DNA of 64,000 nucleotides, taken from Bacteroidota bacterium. Lineage in GTDB: Bacteria > Bacteroidota > Bacteroidia > Cytophagales > Cyclobacteriaceae. Under the pieces are notes generated by a model, which had not been told where the DNA came from, searched no databases, and saw nothing but the letters and a program-made list of their open reading frames with translations. Every line of letters starts with the position of its first letter. The stretch's first letter is position 1. The translations under genes were made by a program, and so were the position numbers. Below are positions 29,429-36,923 of the stretch, piece after piece. The stretch spans positions 175,919 to 239,918 of the forward strand of contig JAFDYV010000006.1 of NCBI GenBank assembly GCA_018267275.1, in the 5' to 3' direction.

Positions 29429-31330
29429 TTACTCCAGCAACATGTTGCTCCCCTTTGGGTACTTAACATAGAATTGAAGTCTGATAATTTCCGTCTTGCC
29501 GGGCGCAATTTGCTTCTTCCATTTCAACAAACCTGTTTCCTCTTTGTACTCGGCTTTTGAGTCCTCTATTTTCTCCACGTCAATCTCTTTGGTGTTGGGT
29601 ACAGGTATTTGGTCTTCAATCAAAATAACAATGGGCTGTGCTTTTTTGTTGCGCACCGTAATTTCGTAGGTGAATGAAGATTTCTGATGGCCGCCCACCA
29701 ATTGTTTTGTCGAAAGGTTCTTCACCTTCTCTCGCTTCACCAGCACGTTGGCATCGCGCCCCAGCGAAAGCTTTAATGTATCGTTCACATTTCGTGTATC
29801 CAACACCGACTTGCCAATAAATTTGCCCTCAAAAAACAAGTTGGCTTCGCCTTCTAAAAAGTTATACTCATCCCACCCGGTTACTTTGGCAACCAAAAAG
29901 GCATCGGGGTCTAGTTTGGGTACGCAAGAATATTCGTACTTCGCAGGCAATTCATACTCCACCATTTCGGTAGCACGCGTTTCCCCGTCTGACTTGATAG
30001 AAAATGGCTCTTCTATTTTAAACTCAAAGTTGGTTTGCTTCACAAAAGGCGTGGCACCAATGATTTTTGGGGCAGTTTGTTTATACAGAGAAGTGTTGGA
30101 TATAGAAACTCCAGGGACAGATCCGGCCAATAACCTATCCGAAGAAGCTCCATAACCGGTGACTGCCACTTCGTTCAACTGGCCGGCATCAGTATTCATG
30201 TACACATCTAACTGCGAGCGACCAGCTATTGGCATCTCTTGCGTTTGCATGCCGATAAATGAAAACACCAAAAAGTTTGCTCCCGCTGGCAATGATAAAC
30301 TGTAATTGCCTCCGGCATCGGTAACTGTACCCACGGTAGTACCCTTCACTACCACGTTTACGCCCGGCAACCCGGAACCATCTTCACTACTGACTACTCT
30401 TCCTTGCACGAATGAACTGGATTGAACTCCGATCGTTGACACCCCACGAATTAAAATCCGATTCCCGTGATTGTTAAAACCCAAAATCCAAGGTTGTATT
30501 GAGGGTCTTTCTCCACTTTGCATGGGGTTACCGGATGAAATCGTAAGCTCTACATTTTCCCAGTCTTCACCTGACTGTTGCGATATATTGGCTTTATAAG
30601 TGACACTGATTGGTGATTGAACATCTTTGGCTCGGATGTCATACGAAGGAAACCATTTGGCATTTTTCACCAAGTACTTCACGGTGATTGCCGAAGTGGT
30701 TGGCACTTTCGTTGAAACCTTCACTGAAATGGTGCCGCTCTCTTCATCTTGCTGGGCATTGAGTTCTTTTAACTGATTATCGATGCGAAAAATCTCTTCA
30801 TTTAGTTTCCTTACATTTTTATCAATGTCAAAAAGCTTTGCCTTTATTTCCAACAGCCGTTGTCGAAAATAATCCATCGCGAGTTTCAATTGGTCTACCT
30901 CTACGCCTTTGGATGTACCGCCAATAGATTTATTGGTTTTTAAGATAACCTCCTCCTCTTTGTAAACTTCTTCTTGCGATAACTCTTGCCGGAGCTGAGC
31001 TGCTAATTTTTTCTTTTCTGCTTCCAGCAACGCAATTCTTTCGGGTTTTTGTTTTACTCCGAGATAGTCTAACTGGAAAGACACCGCCAGGATTTTTACT
31101 CCGCTGGTCGCTGCTGCTTGAATACTCTGCTCAACAACTTTGGGCGACAGGTTTTTGAAACTAAGCGTGGTGACCCCGGCATTCAATTGCGCGGTTCCAT
31201 ACCTACTCACCTGCGCACCATCTAAGAAAACCGTTGCTTGCTTAATGCTTGAACTTATGGGGAGTGTGTTGTCTTGCGCCTTGCCCGCGAACAAGCATAG
31301 TAACAACAATAAAGTTGTAAATGCCTTCAT
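29429..31330 (-). CDS. DUF4139/DUF4140 (MuiA-like) protein with an inserted SusC-type regulatory domain
   Basis: 633 residues. The signal peptide ends at AGKAQD. An N-terminal DUF4140 domain (residues ~25-125: ATVFLDGAQVSRYG) is followed by a coiled coil (~95-195). The C-terminal DUF4139 region is in two parts, starting SAITVKYLVKNAKWFPSYDI and resuming around residue 425 to LQFYVKYPKG. Between them, residues ~300-415 hold a carboxypeptidase-regulatory-like domain (VQGRVVSSEDGSGLPGVNVV, GTVTDAGGNYSLSLPAGANF) and the SusC linker and plug start (LNEVAVTGYG, LAGSVPGVSI). This insert is very like the N-terminus of the SusC at 20886-24137. MuiA-type proteins are envelope proteins of unclear function. 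It stands alone on the minus strand. Confidence 0.82.
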   Translation of the reverse strand: MKAFTTLLLLLCLFAGKAQDNTLPISSSIKQATVFLDGAQVSRYGTAQLNAGVTTLSFKNLSPKVVEQSIQAAATSGVKILAVSFQLDYLGVKQKPERIALLEAEKKKLAAQLRQELSQEEVYKEEEVILKTNKSIGGTSKGVEVDQLKLAMDYFRQRLLEIKAKLFDIDKNVRKLNEEIFRIDNQLKELNAQQDEESGTISVKVSTKVPTTSAITVKYLVKNAKWFPSYDIRAKDVQSPISVTYKANISQQSGEDWENVELTISSGNPMQSGERPSIQPWILGFNNHGNRILIRGVSTIGVQSSSFVQGRVVSSEDGSGLPGVNVVVKGTTVGTVTDAGGNYSLSLPAGANFLVFSFIGMQTQEMPIAGRSQLDVYMNTDAGQLNEVAVTGYGASSDRLLAGSVPGVSISNTSLYKQTAPKIIGATPFVKQTNFEFKIEEPFSIKSDGETRATEMVEYELPAKYEYSCVPKLDPDAFLVAKVTGWDEYNFLEGEANLFFEGKFIGKSVLDTRNVNDTLKLSLGRDANVLVKREKVKNLSTKQLVGGHQKSSFTYEITVRNKKAQPIVILIEDQIPVPNTKEIDVEKIEDSKAEYKEETGLLKWKKQIAPGKTEIIRLQFYVKYPKGSNMLLE

Positions 31331-31445
31331 AACATAAAATGTTTAAGTTTTATGCTATGACGCGGGAGCTAGCGCGATTCCATAAAAAGGAGGAAACTTT
31401 TTTACAAAATCCGGCCGCTATCCAATCTGTCAGCGAGTTGTTTTG

Positions 31446-31895
31446 CTAACCGTTTTTGGTGATGCGCACTGCATTGGGGCCTTTGGGGCCCATCTCTGTT
31501 TCAAAACTCACCCGGTCTGATTGTGCAATGGCGAAGTTGGCAGCCTTATGATGAAAGAAAAATTCTTCTGCTGATTGGCTGTCTTTGATAAACCCAAAAC
31601 CTTTGGAAGAATCGAAGTACTTCACTACTCCAGTTCTCTGATAGGCTGGCTCTGATCCACCTTTGTTGCGCGAGGTGAGATCGATCTCTGCTTCGTTGAT
31701 TATTTTCTTTTTAGAAAGATCGGGAGGAGTGGTGGTGAGATTTCCATTCTCATCTACATACGCCAGCATGTCTTCAAACGACTTGCTTTCCTTGCCGGCT
31801 TTGCGATCTTCTTTGCGCTGTTCTTTTTCTTTTCTTTTTTGGAGTTTCTTTTTGTCGCTCTCTTTCTTGTTGAATGCACCCGCGTATCTTGCCAT
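31446..31895 (-). CDS. Cold-shock-domain protein with basic N-terminal extension
   Basis: 149 residues. Residues ~1-45 are highly charged (KKESDKKKLQKRKEKEQRKE), followed by a linker and a C-terminal cold-shock domain (~85-149) with RNP1 KGFGFI and RNP2-like FFFHHKAA. The CSD is a nucleic-acid-binding OB-fold, and the basic tail would add non-specific RNA affinity. The CSD ends GPKGPNAVRITKNG, as in short CspA proteins. It lies 18 nt downstream of the 124-residue hypothetical gene on the same strand, and opposite the cold-type helicase/desaturase/csp group, so low-temperature RNA management is a reasonable inference. Confidence 0.85.
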   Translation of the reverse strand: MARYAGAFNKKESDKKKLQKRKEKEQRKEDRKAGKESKSFEDMLAYVDENGNLTTTPPDLSKKKIINEAEIDLTSRNKGGSEPAYQRTGVVKYFDSSKGFGFIKDSQSAEEFFFHHKAANFAIAQSDRVSFETEMGPKGPNAVRITKNG

Positions 31896-31913
31896 CGTAA
31901 TCTTCGTCTTTCT

Positions 31914-32288
31914 TTAGTTGGTTGATTGATCTAATTTTATTTGTGCCACATGCAAAACACATTGTTTGTCCAACGATATTTCATACGTGTTCTGCTCTAG
32001 CAATTCAGCTCCTTTGCGGGATACCAGCAACATGTTGAGTAAATCTTGTGCGATTTCAGAATCTTTGATGTTGTTGGTGGCCCTGCTCTTTGCTAACGAC
32101 AAATTGAAGCCAAACCCGCCACGTTTTCGGTCGTCCATGGCATGCAACTCGTGCTGCGCTAGTTTGTATTGTTGAGGCTCAAACGCAGCCGCCAGCATCA
32201 TTTTCAAAATTGCAGGCCTATACTTATTCCACAAAGGTGCATATCTTCGAAGGGTACCGCTCATGGAAGTCATGGTATTAAAACTCAT
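31914..32288 (-). CDS. Hypothetical protein, about 124 residues
   Basis: I do not recognise the family. It is soluble, without signal or membrane segment, and predicted mostly helical. Segments such as RRYAPLWNKYRPAILKMMLA and RKRGGFGFNLSLAKSRATNN suggest a small RNA- or protein-binding role, but this is only impression. Three in-frame ATGs (32288, 32273, 32264) leave the start uncertain. It is immediately upstream of the cold-shock-domain gene (18 nt), so both should be made from one transcript. A TATCTTTG box about 140 nt upstream could be their promoter, which would give a long leader as cold-shock genes often have. Confidence 0.65.
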   Translation of the reverse strand: MSFNTMTSMSGTLRRYAPLWNKYRPAILKMMLAAAFEPQQYKLAQHELHAMDDRKRGGFGFNLSLAKSRATNNIKDSEIAQDLLNMLLVSRKGAELLEQNTYEISLDKQCVLHVAQIKLDQSTN

Positions 32289-32429
32289 ACATCAAATTTT
32301 GGCTCGGCAGGTTTCGCTCGTGGTGAACGACACTTGTCTTTGCAGTTTCCTTATTGAGAGTCTGGAGAACAAGAATCCCAATACATGAAATAGAACTTGG
32401 GATTGGTGGTCGGATGCTGAATAAGTTCT

Positions 32430-32437
32430 CAAAGATA
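32430..32437 (-). promoter_or_regulatory. Candidate -7 box for the 124-residue protein / CSD operon
   Basis: TATCTTTG on the minus strand matches TAnnTTTG. The -33 position has TTAG rather than TTG, so the call is weak. Start of transcription would be near 32423. Confidence 0.35.
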
Positions 32438-32589
32438 CCAAAAAGAAACGGCTACACTAACATATTTACATTTTGTTAACGTTGACAAATGATTTGAATT
32501 TGAACCAAAACGCCTTGATTGAGACGGAATTCCATCTTGCAACGCAGCGCCACAAAGCGCAAGAAATAGGTTACTACAGCAATTTCAGT

Positions 32590-32597
32590 TACCTTTG
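32590..32597 (+). promoter_or_regulatory. Candidate -7 box for the helicase-desaturase-csp operon
   Basis: TACCTTTG matches TAnnTTTG, but there is no TTG at -33. It would give a leader of about 215 nt before the helicase ATG. Confidence 0.3.
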
Positions 32598-32818
32598 TCT
32601 TAATCAATTGCGGATATTATTAATTCACTGCCTTCTACAGCTTGCAGTTTTTTAACTCTCTCCTCAGTTATTCCAAGGAAAACGTCTTCCTTTTTTTGTA
32701 CTGCAACTTGACTGTTTGATCCACTGCTGGTGGCTAGTTTTAATTGTTGACGTCAGATTCTTGGATTCGCCCTTCGAACAAATCGCTGGGTGTTTCAAAA
32801 CTTTTTTAACGTTACAAC

Positions 32819-33937
32819 ATGTCATTTCAGCAACTCAACATTCACCCTTCCATCCTAGGGGCATTGGAAGAAAAAGGGTACACACAACCTACGCCCATTC
32901 AACAACAAGCTATTCCCGCAATGCTCAGCGGCCGCGATGTACTCGCTTCTGCGCAAACGGGCACCGGTAAAACCGCTTCCTTTTCCATTCCTCTGTTACA
33001 ACTTTTATCCGCACAAAAAGGCTTAGGCGGAATTCGCGGCTTGGTGCTTACACCCACGCGCGAACTGGCCATTCAAGTTTCAGAAAATCTTACCCAGTAC
33101 GGCAAGCATCTTTCCCTGCGCTCAGTTTTAGTATACGGTGGCGTACCCCAAACACAACAAGTAAATCAAATCAAACGTGGTGCCGACATAGTGATCGCAA
33201 CACCAGGCAGATTGATGGACTTGATTCAGCAGCGCGTGATTAGCTTATCTAATCTACAAATCTTAGTGCTTGATGAAGCCGATCGCATGTTGGACATGGG
33301 TTTCATTCGCGATGTACAGAAAATACTCGCACTAGTGCCTGCACCCTGCCAAAAAGTATTTCTGTCAGCTACCATACCAAACGAAATTCAAGAACTCGTG
33401 GGCAAGATGTTGCGATCGCCCATTCGGATTGCGATTACACCTGAAAAAACAACTGCTGTTATTCAGCAAGGCGTTTATCATGTGGCACGCCAAAACAAGC
33501 GGGCGCTATTGAAGCACGTGATTGCCGATCAGCAAATGCGCAATGTGCTGGTATTCGCAAGAACCAAACACGGAGCAGATAAAATTGCACGTGACCTGAT
33601 CAAATCAGGCATTTCGGCTGAAGCATTTCACGGAAACAAATCGCAAGGTGCACGGCAACGCACGCTGGCCAATTTCAAACAAAACGTAACGCGTGTGTTG
33701 GTGGCAACCGATATCGCTGCCCGCGGCATTGACATTATTGACCTTCCTTTTGTTATTAACTATGAAATGCCCGATACAGTTGAAACGTATACGCACCGCA
33801 TCGGGCGCACCGGCCGTGCAGGCAATGCGGGCACCGCACTTTCATTTTGCGATTATGAAGAGCAAGCACAGTTGAAAAGCCTTAACCGAATATCGCCCGG
33901 CAAAATTGAAGCTTTGAAACATCCTTTCATGAATTAA
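32819..33937 (+). CDS. DEAD-box RNA helicase (RhlE/CsdA type, core only)
   Basis: 372 residues, essentially the two RecA domains without a long C-terminal tail. Motifs in order: Q motif (YTQPTPIQQQAIP, ~21-33), I AQTGTGKT (45-52), Ia PTRELA (79-84), DEAD (152-155), SAT (183-185), and VI HRIGRTGRAG (~325-335). It unwinds short RNA duplexes in ribosome assembly or mRNA turnover. The desaturase follows after 16 nt and a CspA-like gene after that, so the three form an operon that fits adaptation to cold, where RNA unwinding, membrane fluidity and RNA chaperoning are all needed. The long untranslated leader supports cold regulation. Confidence 0.93.
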   Translation: MSFQQLNIHPSILGALEEKGYTQPTPIQQQAIPAMLSGRDVLASAQTGTGKTASFSIPLLQLLSAQKGLGGIRGLVLTPTRELAIQVSENLTQYGKHLSLRSVLVYGGVPQTQQVNQIKRGADIVIATPGRLMDLIQQRVISLSNLQILVLDEADRMLDMGFIRDVQKILALVPAPCQKVFLSATIPNEIQELVGKMLRSPIRIAITPEKTTAVIQQGVYHVARQNKRALLKHVIADQQMRNVLVFARTKHGADKIARDLIKSGISAEAFHGNKSQGARQRTLANFKQNVTRVLVATDIAARGIDIIDLPFVINYEMPDTVETYTHRIGRTGRAGNAGTALSFCDYEEQAQLKSLNRISPGKIEALKHPFMN

Positions 33938-33953
33938 TTATCACCTTATAAAG

Positions 33954-35060
33954 ATGGAACAAGAGAGAACAATCACATTTGCTGCTACCCATCGCGATTT
34001 TGCAGCTACGCTTAACAAGCGTGTTAACGACTATTTTAAATCACACAACATCAGCAGACAAGGCAACGCTGAAATGTACATCAAAACAGCATGTATGTTT
34101 GCCATGTATTTTACGCCTTACGTGCTGATTTTGACGGGCGTAATCTCACAGTCTTGGGCAATTTTTGCGGCTGTGATCGTCATGGGCTTTGGCCTTGCGG
34201 GCATTGGTTTATCGGTAATGCACGATGCCAACCACGGAGCGTACTCTGACAAGGCATGGCTAAATGAGTTAATGGGCTACTCGCTGAATTTAGTAGGTGC
34301 AAATGCTTTTAATTGGAAAATTCAACACAACGTGCTGCATCACTCGTTCACTAATGTGCACGATCACGATGAAGACATCAGTCCGCGGGGTGTTTTAAGG
34401 TTATGTCCATCCACGCCTTGGAAGCACGTACACCGCTATCAGTTTATCTATGCTTGGTTTTTGTACGGATTGATGACCATTGCGTGGCTCGGTTACAAAG
34501 ATTTTATTCGAATTGTGCGTTATCAACGCTCAGGCATGGCAACCAAACAACGGGCAGACATTGTAAAAGAATGGTTCATTTTGATTGCTACTAAACTAGG
34601 ATACGTTGCGTACATCTTTGTTGCCCCATTACTTTTTACGGCCATACCCTGGTATCAGGTGTTGTTTGGCGTGATTCTCATGCACTATGTGGCGGGCTTT
34701 ATCTTGGCGATTATCTTCCAGCCAGCACATGTGGTGGAAGGAACGGAGTTTCCTGTGCCCGATGAAAACAACACCTTGGAGACCAACTGGGCCGCGCATC
34801 AACTGCGAACTACTTCGAATTTTGGAAACAAAAGCCGGTGGTTTACCTGGTATGTGGGCGGGCTTAACTTTCAAATTGAACATCATCTATTTCCAAACAT
34901 TTGCCACGTGCACTACAAAAACATTGCTGGCATTGTGCGTAAAACAGCTCAGGAGTTCGGGCTGCCCTACAAAACATTCAGCACGTTTATGGACGCCCTC
35001 AACGGGCACGCGCGGCACCTCAAAACATTGGGCAAACGCCCTACACTCAGTTTCGCTTAA
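33954..35060 (+). CDS. Acyl-CoA / fatty-acid desaturase (front-end-like)
   Basis: 368 residues. Four to six membrane segments surround the three di-iron His boxes: HDANH (90-94), HNVLHH (125-130) and QIEHH (307-311). The Q in the third box and the overall layout match the 'linoleoyl-CoA desaturase' or delta-6-like group common in Bacteroidota, without a fused cytochrome b5. It introduces a cis double bond into acyl chains, raising membrane fluidity. It is the middle gene between the DEAD-box helicase (16 nt upstream) and a cold-shock protein (32 nt downstream), which supports a role at low temperature. Regiospecificity cannot be read from sequence. Confidence 0.9.
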   Translation: MEQERTITFAATHRDFAATLNKRVNDYFKSHNISRQGNAEMYIKTACMFAMYFTPYVLILTGVISQSWAIFAAVIVMGFGLAGIGLSVMHDANHGAYSDKAWLNELMGYSLNLVGANAFNWKIQHNVLHHSFTNVHDHDEDISPRGVLRLCPSTPWKHVHRYQFIYAWFLYGLMTIAWLGYKDFIRIVRYQRSGMATKQRADIVKEWFILIATKLGYVAYIFVAPLLFTAIPWYQVLFGVILMHYVAGFILAIIFQPAHVVEGTEFPVPDENNTLETNWAAHQLRTTSNFGNKSRWFTWYVGGLNFQIEHHLFPNICHVHYKNIAGIVRKTAQEFGLPYKTFSTFMDALNGHARHLKTLGKRPTLSFA

Positions 35061-35092
35061 ACAATTATTTATTCATTTTTAAAACCATTAGT

Positions 35093-35284
35093 ATGCAAGG
35101 CATTGTAAAATTTTTTAACGAGACCAAAGGATTTGGTTTCATTCGTCCTTCAGATTCTTCAGAAGACATTTTCGTTCATGCTTCGGGGCTCATTGACCAA
35201 GTACGCGAAAACGACAAGGTTGAGTTTGAACAAGAGCGCGGCAAAAAGGGTATGAACGCGGTAAACGTGCGCACCATCCGTTAA
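35093..35284 (+). CDS. CspA-like cold-shock protein
   Basis: 63 residues: a single cold-shock domain with RNP1 (KGFGFIRP) and RNP2 (DIFVHAS). It lacks the usual N-terminal few residues of 70-residue CspA (starts MQGIVKFFNETKGF), as is normal in Bacteroidota. It binds single-stranded RNA/DNA and melts mRNA structure. Last gene of the helicase-desaturase-csp operon; the sigma-factor gene begins 88 nt later. Confidence 0.93.
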   Translation: MQGIVKFFNETKGFGFIRPSDSSEDIFVHASGLIDQVRENDKVEFEQERGKKGMNAVNVRTIR

Positions 35285-35372
35285 ACGCGGCAGAGTCTCC
35301 GTCTTAGATTGAACAATTTGCCCGCGACAACCAGTCGTGAGGCCTGAATCCATTTGGTATTGTTGCTCATCC

Positions 35373-36236
35373 ATGAAACAACTTAAGATCCACAAGCAAA
35401 TCACCAATCGCGAAAGCGATTCGTTGGATAAATATTTGGTGGAAATCGGAAAGGTGAGCCTCATCACCATGGAGGAAGAAATAAATCTCGCCAAAAGAAT
35501 ACGAGAGGGCGATACAGCCGCGCTTGAAAAACTTACGAAGGCCAATTTGCGATTTGTAGTTTCGGTGGCCAAGCAATATCAGAATCGGGGCTTGCCGCTC
35601 AGCGACTTGATCAACGAAGGGAACGTGGGTTTGATCAAAGCTGGTGTACGCTTTGATGAAACCCGCGGATTCAAATTTATTTCATATGCGGTTTGGTGGA
35701 TTCGCCAATGCATCATTCAAGCACTGGCAGAACAATCACGGGTAGTACGGCTACCGCTTAACCGTGTAGGTTCCATCAGTAAGATTTCGAAAGCACAATC
35801 TGATCTCGAGCAAAAAATGGAGCGCGAACCCACGCCAGAAGAATTGGCTGCCTGCTTGGGTGAAACATCCGAATACATTCGAGAGAACATGAGCGTGTCG
35901 CAACGGACGATTTCGGCTGATGCACCTGTTCATTTCGATGACCACACCACACTCATGGATACTTTGGTTGATTCCACTACTGACGCACCCGATTCACAAT
36001 TGATGGATGGAGCACTCAAAGTGGAAATCCAGCGCGTGCTATCTACGCTTACGCCAAGGGAAATGGAAGTGATGATCTTGTATTTTGGCCTCAACAACCA
36101 ACCGTCTCATACGCTCGAGGAGATTGGGGAAAAATTTTCAATCACACGCGAACGGGTGCGACAGATAAAGGAGCACGCGACTGTTGAATTGAGAAAAACC
36201 TTCCGATCGAAGCGATTAAGAAGCTACCTTGGTTAG
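35373..36236 (+). CDS. RNA polymerase sigma factor, RpoD/SigA family (Bacteroidota short type)
   Basis: 287 residues from the ATG at 35373 ([20 protein letters not shown]), the standard start of the Bacteroidota primary-sigma type, which lacks the long region 1.1. Regions 1.2 ([10 protein letters not shown]), 2.1-2.4 ([37 protein letters not shown]), 3 and 4.2 ([22 protein letters not shown]) are intact, and the end is [10 protein letters not shown]. Several normally invariant positions differ ([17 protein letters not shown] instead of the usual IQEGNLGLIKAAQRFDE, and [13 protein letters not shown] near the end). It may therefore be a second, group-2-like copy rather than the housekeeping factor. 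Its position right after the cold operon is suggestive. Confidence 0.88.
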   Translation: MKQLKIHKQITNRESDSLDKYLVEIGKVSLITMEEEINLAKRIREGDTAALEKLTKANLRFVVSVAKQYQNRGLPLSDLINEGNVGLIKAGVRFDETRGFKFISYAVWWIRQCIIQALAEQSRVVRLPLNRVGSISKISKAQSDLEQKMEREPTPEELAACLGETSEYIRENMSVSQRTISADAPVHFDDHTTLMDTLVDSTTDAPDSQLMDGALKVEIQRVLSTLTPREMEVMILYFGLNNQPSHTLEEIGEKFSITRERVRQIKEHATVELRKTFRSKRLRSYLG

Positions 36237-36247
36237 CAGCGTACTCG

Positions 36248-36661
36248 CTATTTTTTAGAAATCTTTTTCGCCTTACTTGCAGCATTTCGCTTTGGTTGTG
36301 CGATATTCTTCGCTAGCGCACTGGCCCTAAACTTTATCATGGCTTTGATCAGCGATATTGGCAGCTTCTGTGTGTGCGGAAACTGTACTGATCCCTTCCC
36401 CTGTTTGAATTTTGCCAACTGCTTCGCAAACGCGGTGTGAGTAAAAGGGGTTCCATAAAAACCAATATGGTGTTCATACCCGGCAAAATACACCAATGGT
36501 TTTCCATTGAGTTTATAGGCTGGCATTCCATAACTGATGCTCTCGATCGCTGCTGGCGCTGCTTTGCAAATGCATGCTTTAATTGACTCCAATCGCCTTT
36601 GTATCTCGACAGGAAACTGCTTGATGTATTGATCAACTGTTTCTGCTGTGGGCTTTTTCAT
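36248..36661 (-). CDS. DUF1801 (YdhG/YjbR-like, iron-chaperone-fold) protein
   Basis: 137 residues. The pattern TVDQYIKQFPVEIQRRLESIK, ISYGMPAYKLNGKPLVYFAG and HIGFYGTPFTH is typical of DUF1801, a small alpha/beta domain related to CyaY-like folds. The C-terminus is lysine-rich (KRNAASKAKKISKK). The molecular function is not established. It is convergent with the sigma-factor gene (11 nt apart) and has no obvious partner. Confidence 0.85.
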   Translation of the reverse strand: MKKPTAETVDQYIKQFPVEIQRRLESIKACICKAAPAAIESISYGMPAYKLNGKPLVYFAGYEHHIGFYGTPFTHTAFAKQLAKFKQGKGSVQFPHTQKLPISLIKAMIKFRASALAKNIAQPKRNAASKAKKISKK

Positions 36662-36740
36662 TGGGGATAATTAAGTGGAGCCAATCGGGGCAAAGGGGTT
36701 ATTTGTTGCATCAAAGCTAATGTGCCTCTTTAAAAAACAA

Positions 36741-36766
36741 AAAATCCCGCTGTATGCGGGATTTTT
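36741..36766 (-). terminator. Terminator after tRNA-Ser
   Basis: 10-bp stem AAAATCCCGC / GCGGGATTTT with loop TGTAT, followed on the minus strand by TTGTTTTTTAAAG. It ends the tRNA transcript 8 nt after the gene. Confidence 0.85.
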
Positions 36767-36774
36767 GCTTGGTG

Positions 36775-36861
36775 CAGAGGAGGAGGGATTCGAACCCCCG
36801 GACCTCGTGAAAGGTCTCCGGTTTTCAAGACCGGTGCAATAAACCGCTCTACCACTCCTCT
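36775..36861 (-). tRNA. tRNA-Ser (anticodon TGA)
   Basis: 87-nt class II tRNA on the minus strand. The acceptor AGAGGAG pairs with CTCCTCT (seven perfect pairs) and the discriminator is G. The anticodon stem CCGGT/ACCGG carries loop CTTGAAA, so the anticodon is TGA (serine, UCA codons). A long variable arm (ACCTTTCACGAGGT) and T-loop TTCGAAT in GGGGG/CCCTC are present. The CCA end is not encoded as such, common in this phylum. Confidence 0.95.
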
Positions 36862-36923
36862 GTGTTGGGTTTATTCAAAATTTGGCCTGCAAAATTAATG
36901 GATATTTTTTAACTGGCAAAGGC

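Larger units (their letters stand above)
32289..32818. other. Long divergent leader region of the cold-shock block
   Basis: About 530 nt between the divergent CSD operon and the DEAD-box helicase. Short frames (for example 32473-32655 plus) have no family resemblance and are not called. A -7-like TATCTTTG lies on the minus strand (32437-32430) and TACCTTTG on the plus strand (32590-32597), neither with a good -33 TTG. If used, they would leave untranslated leaders of roughly 135 and 215 nt, which suits cold-shock regulation through mRNA structure. Confidence 0.4.

Noticed and set aside
32473..32655. 60-codon plus-strand frame before the helicase
   Set aside because: No ribosome-binding context or similarity; more likely part of the untranslated leader.
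36248..36661. DUF1801 gene as antitoxin or toxin partner
   Set aside because: No second small gene is paired with it, and the family is not known as a toxin-antitoxin component.
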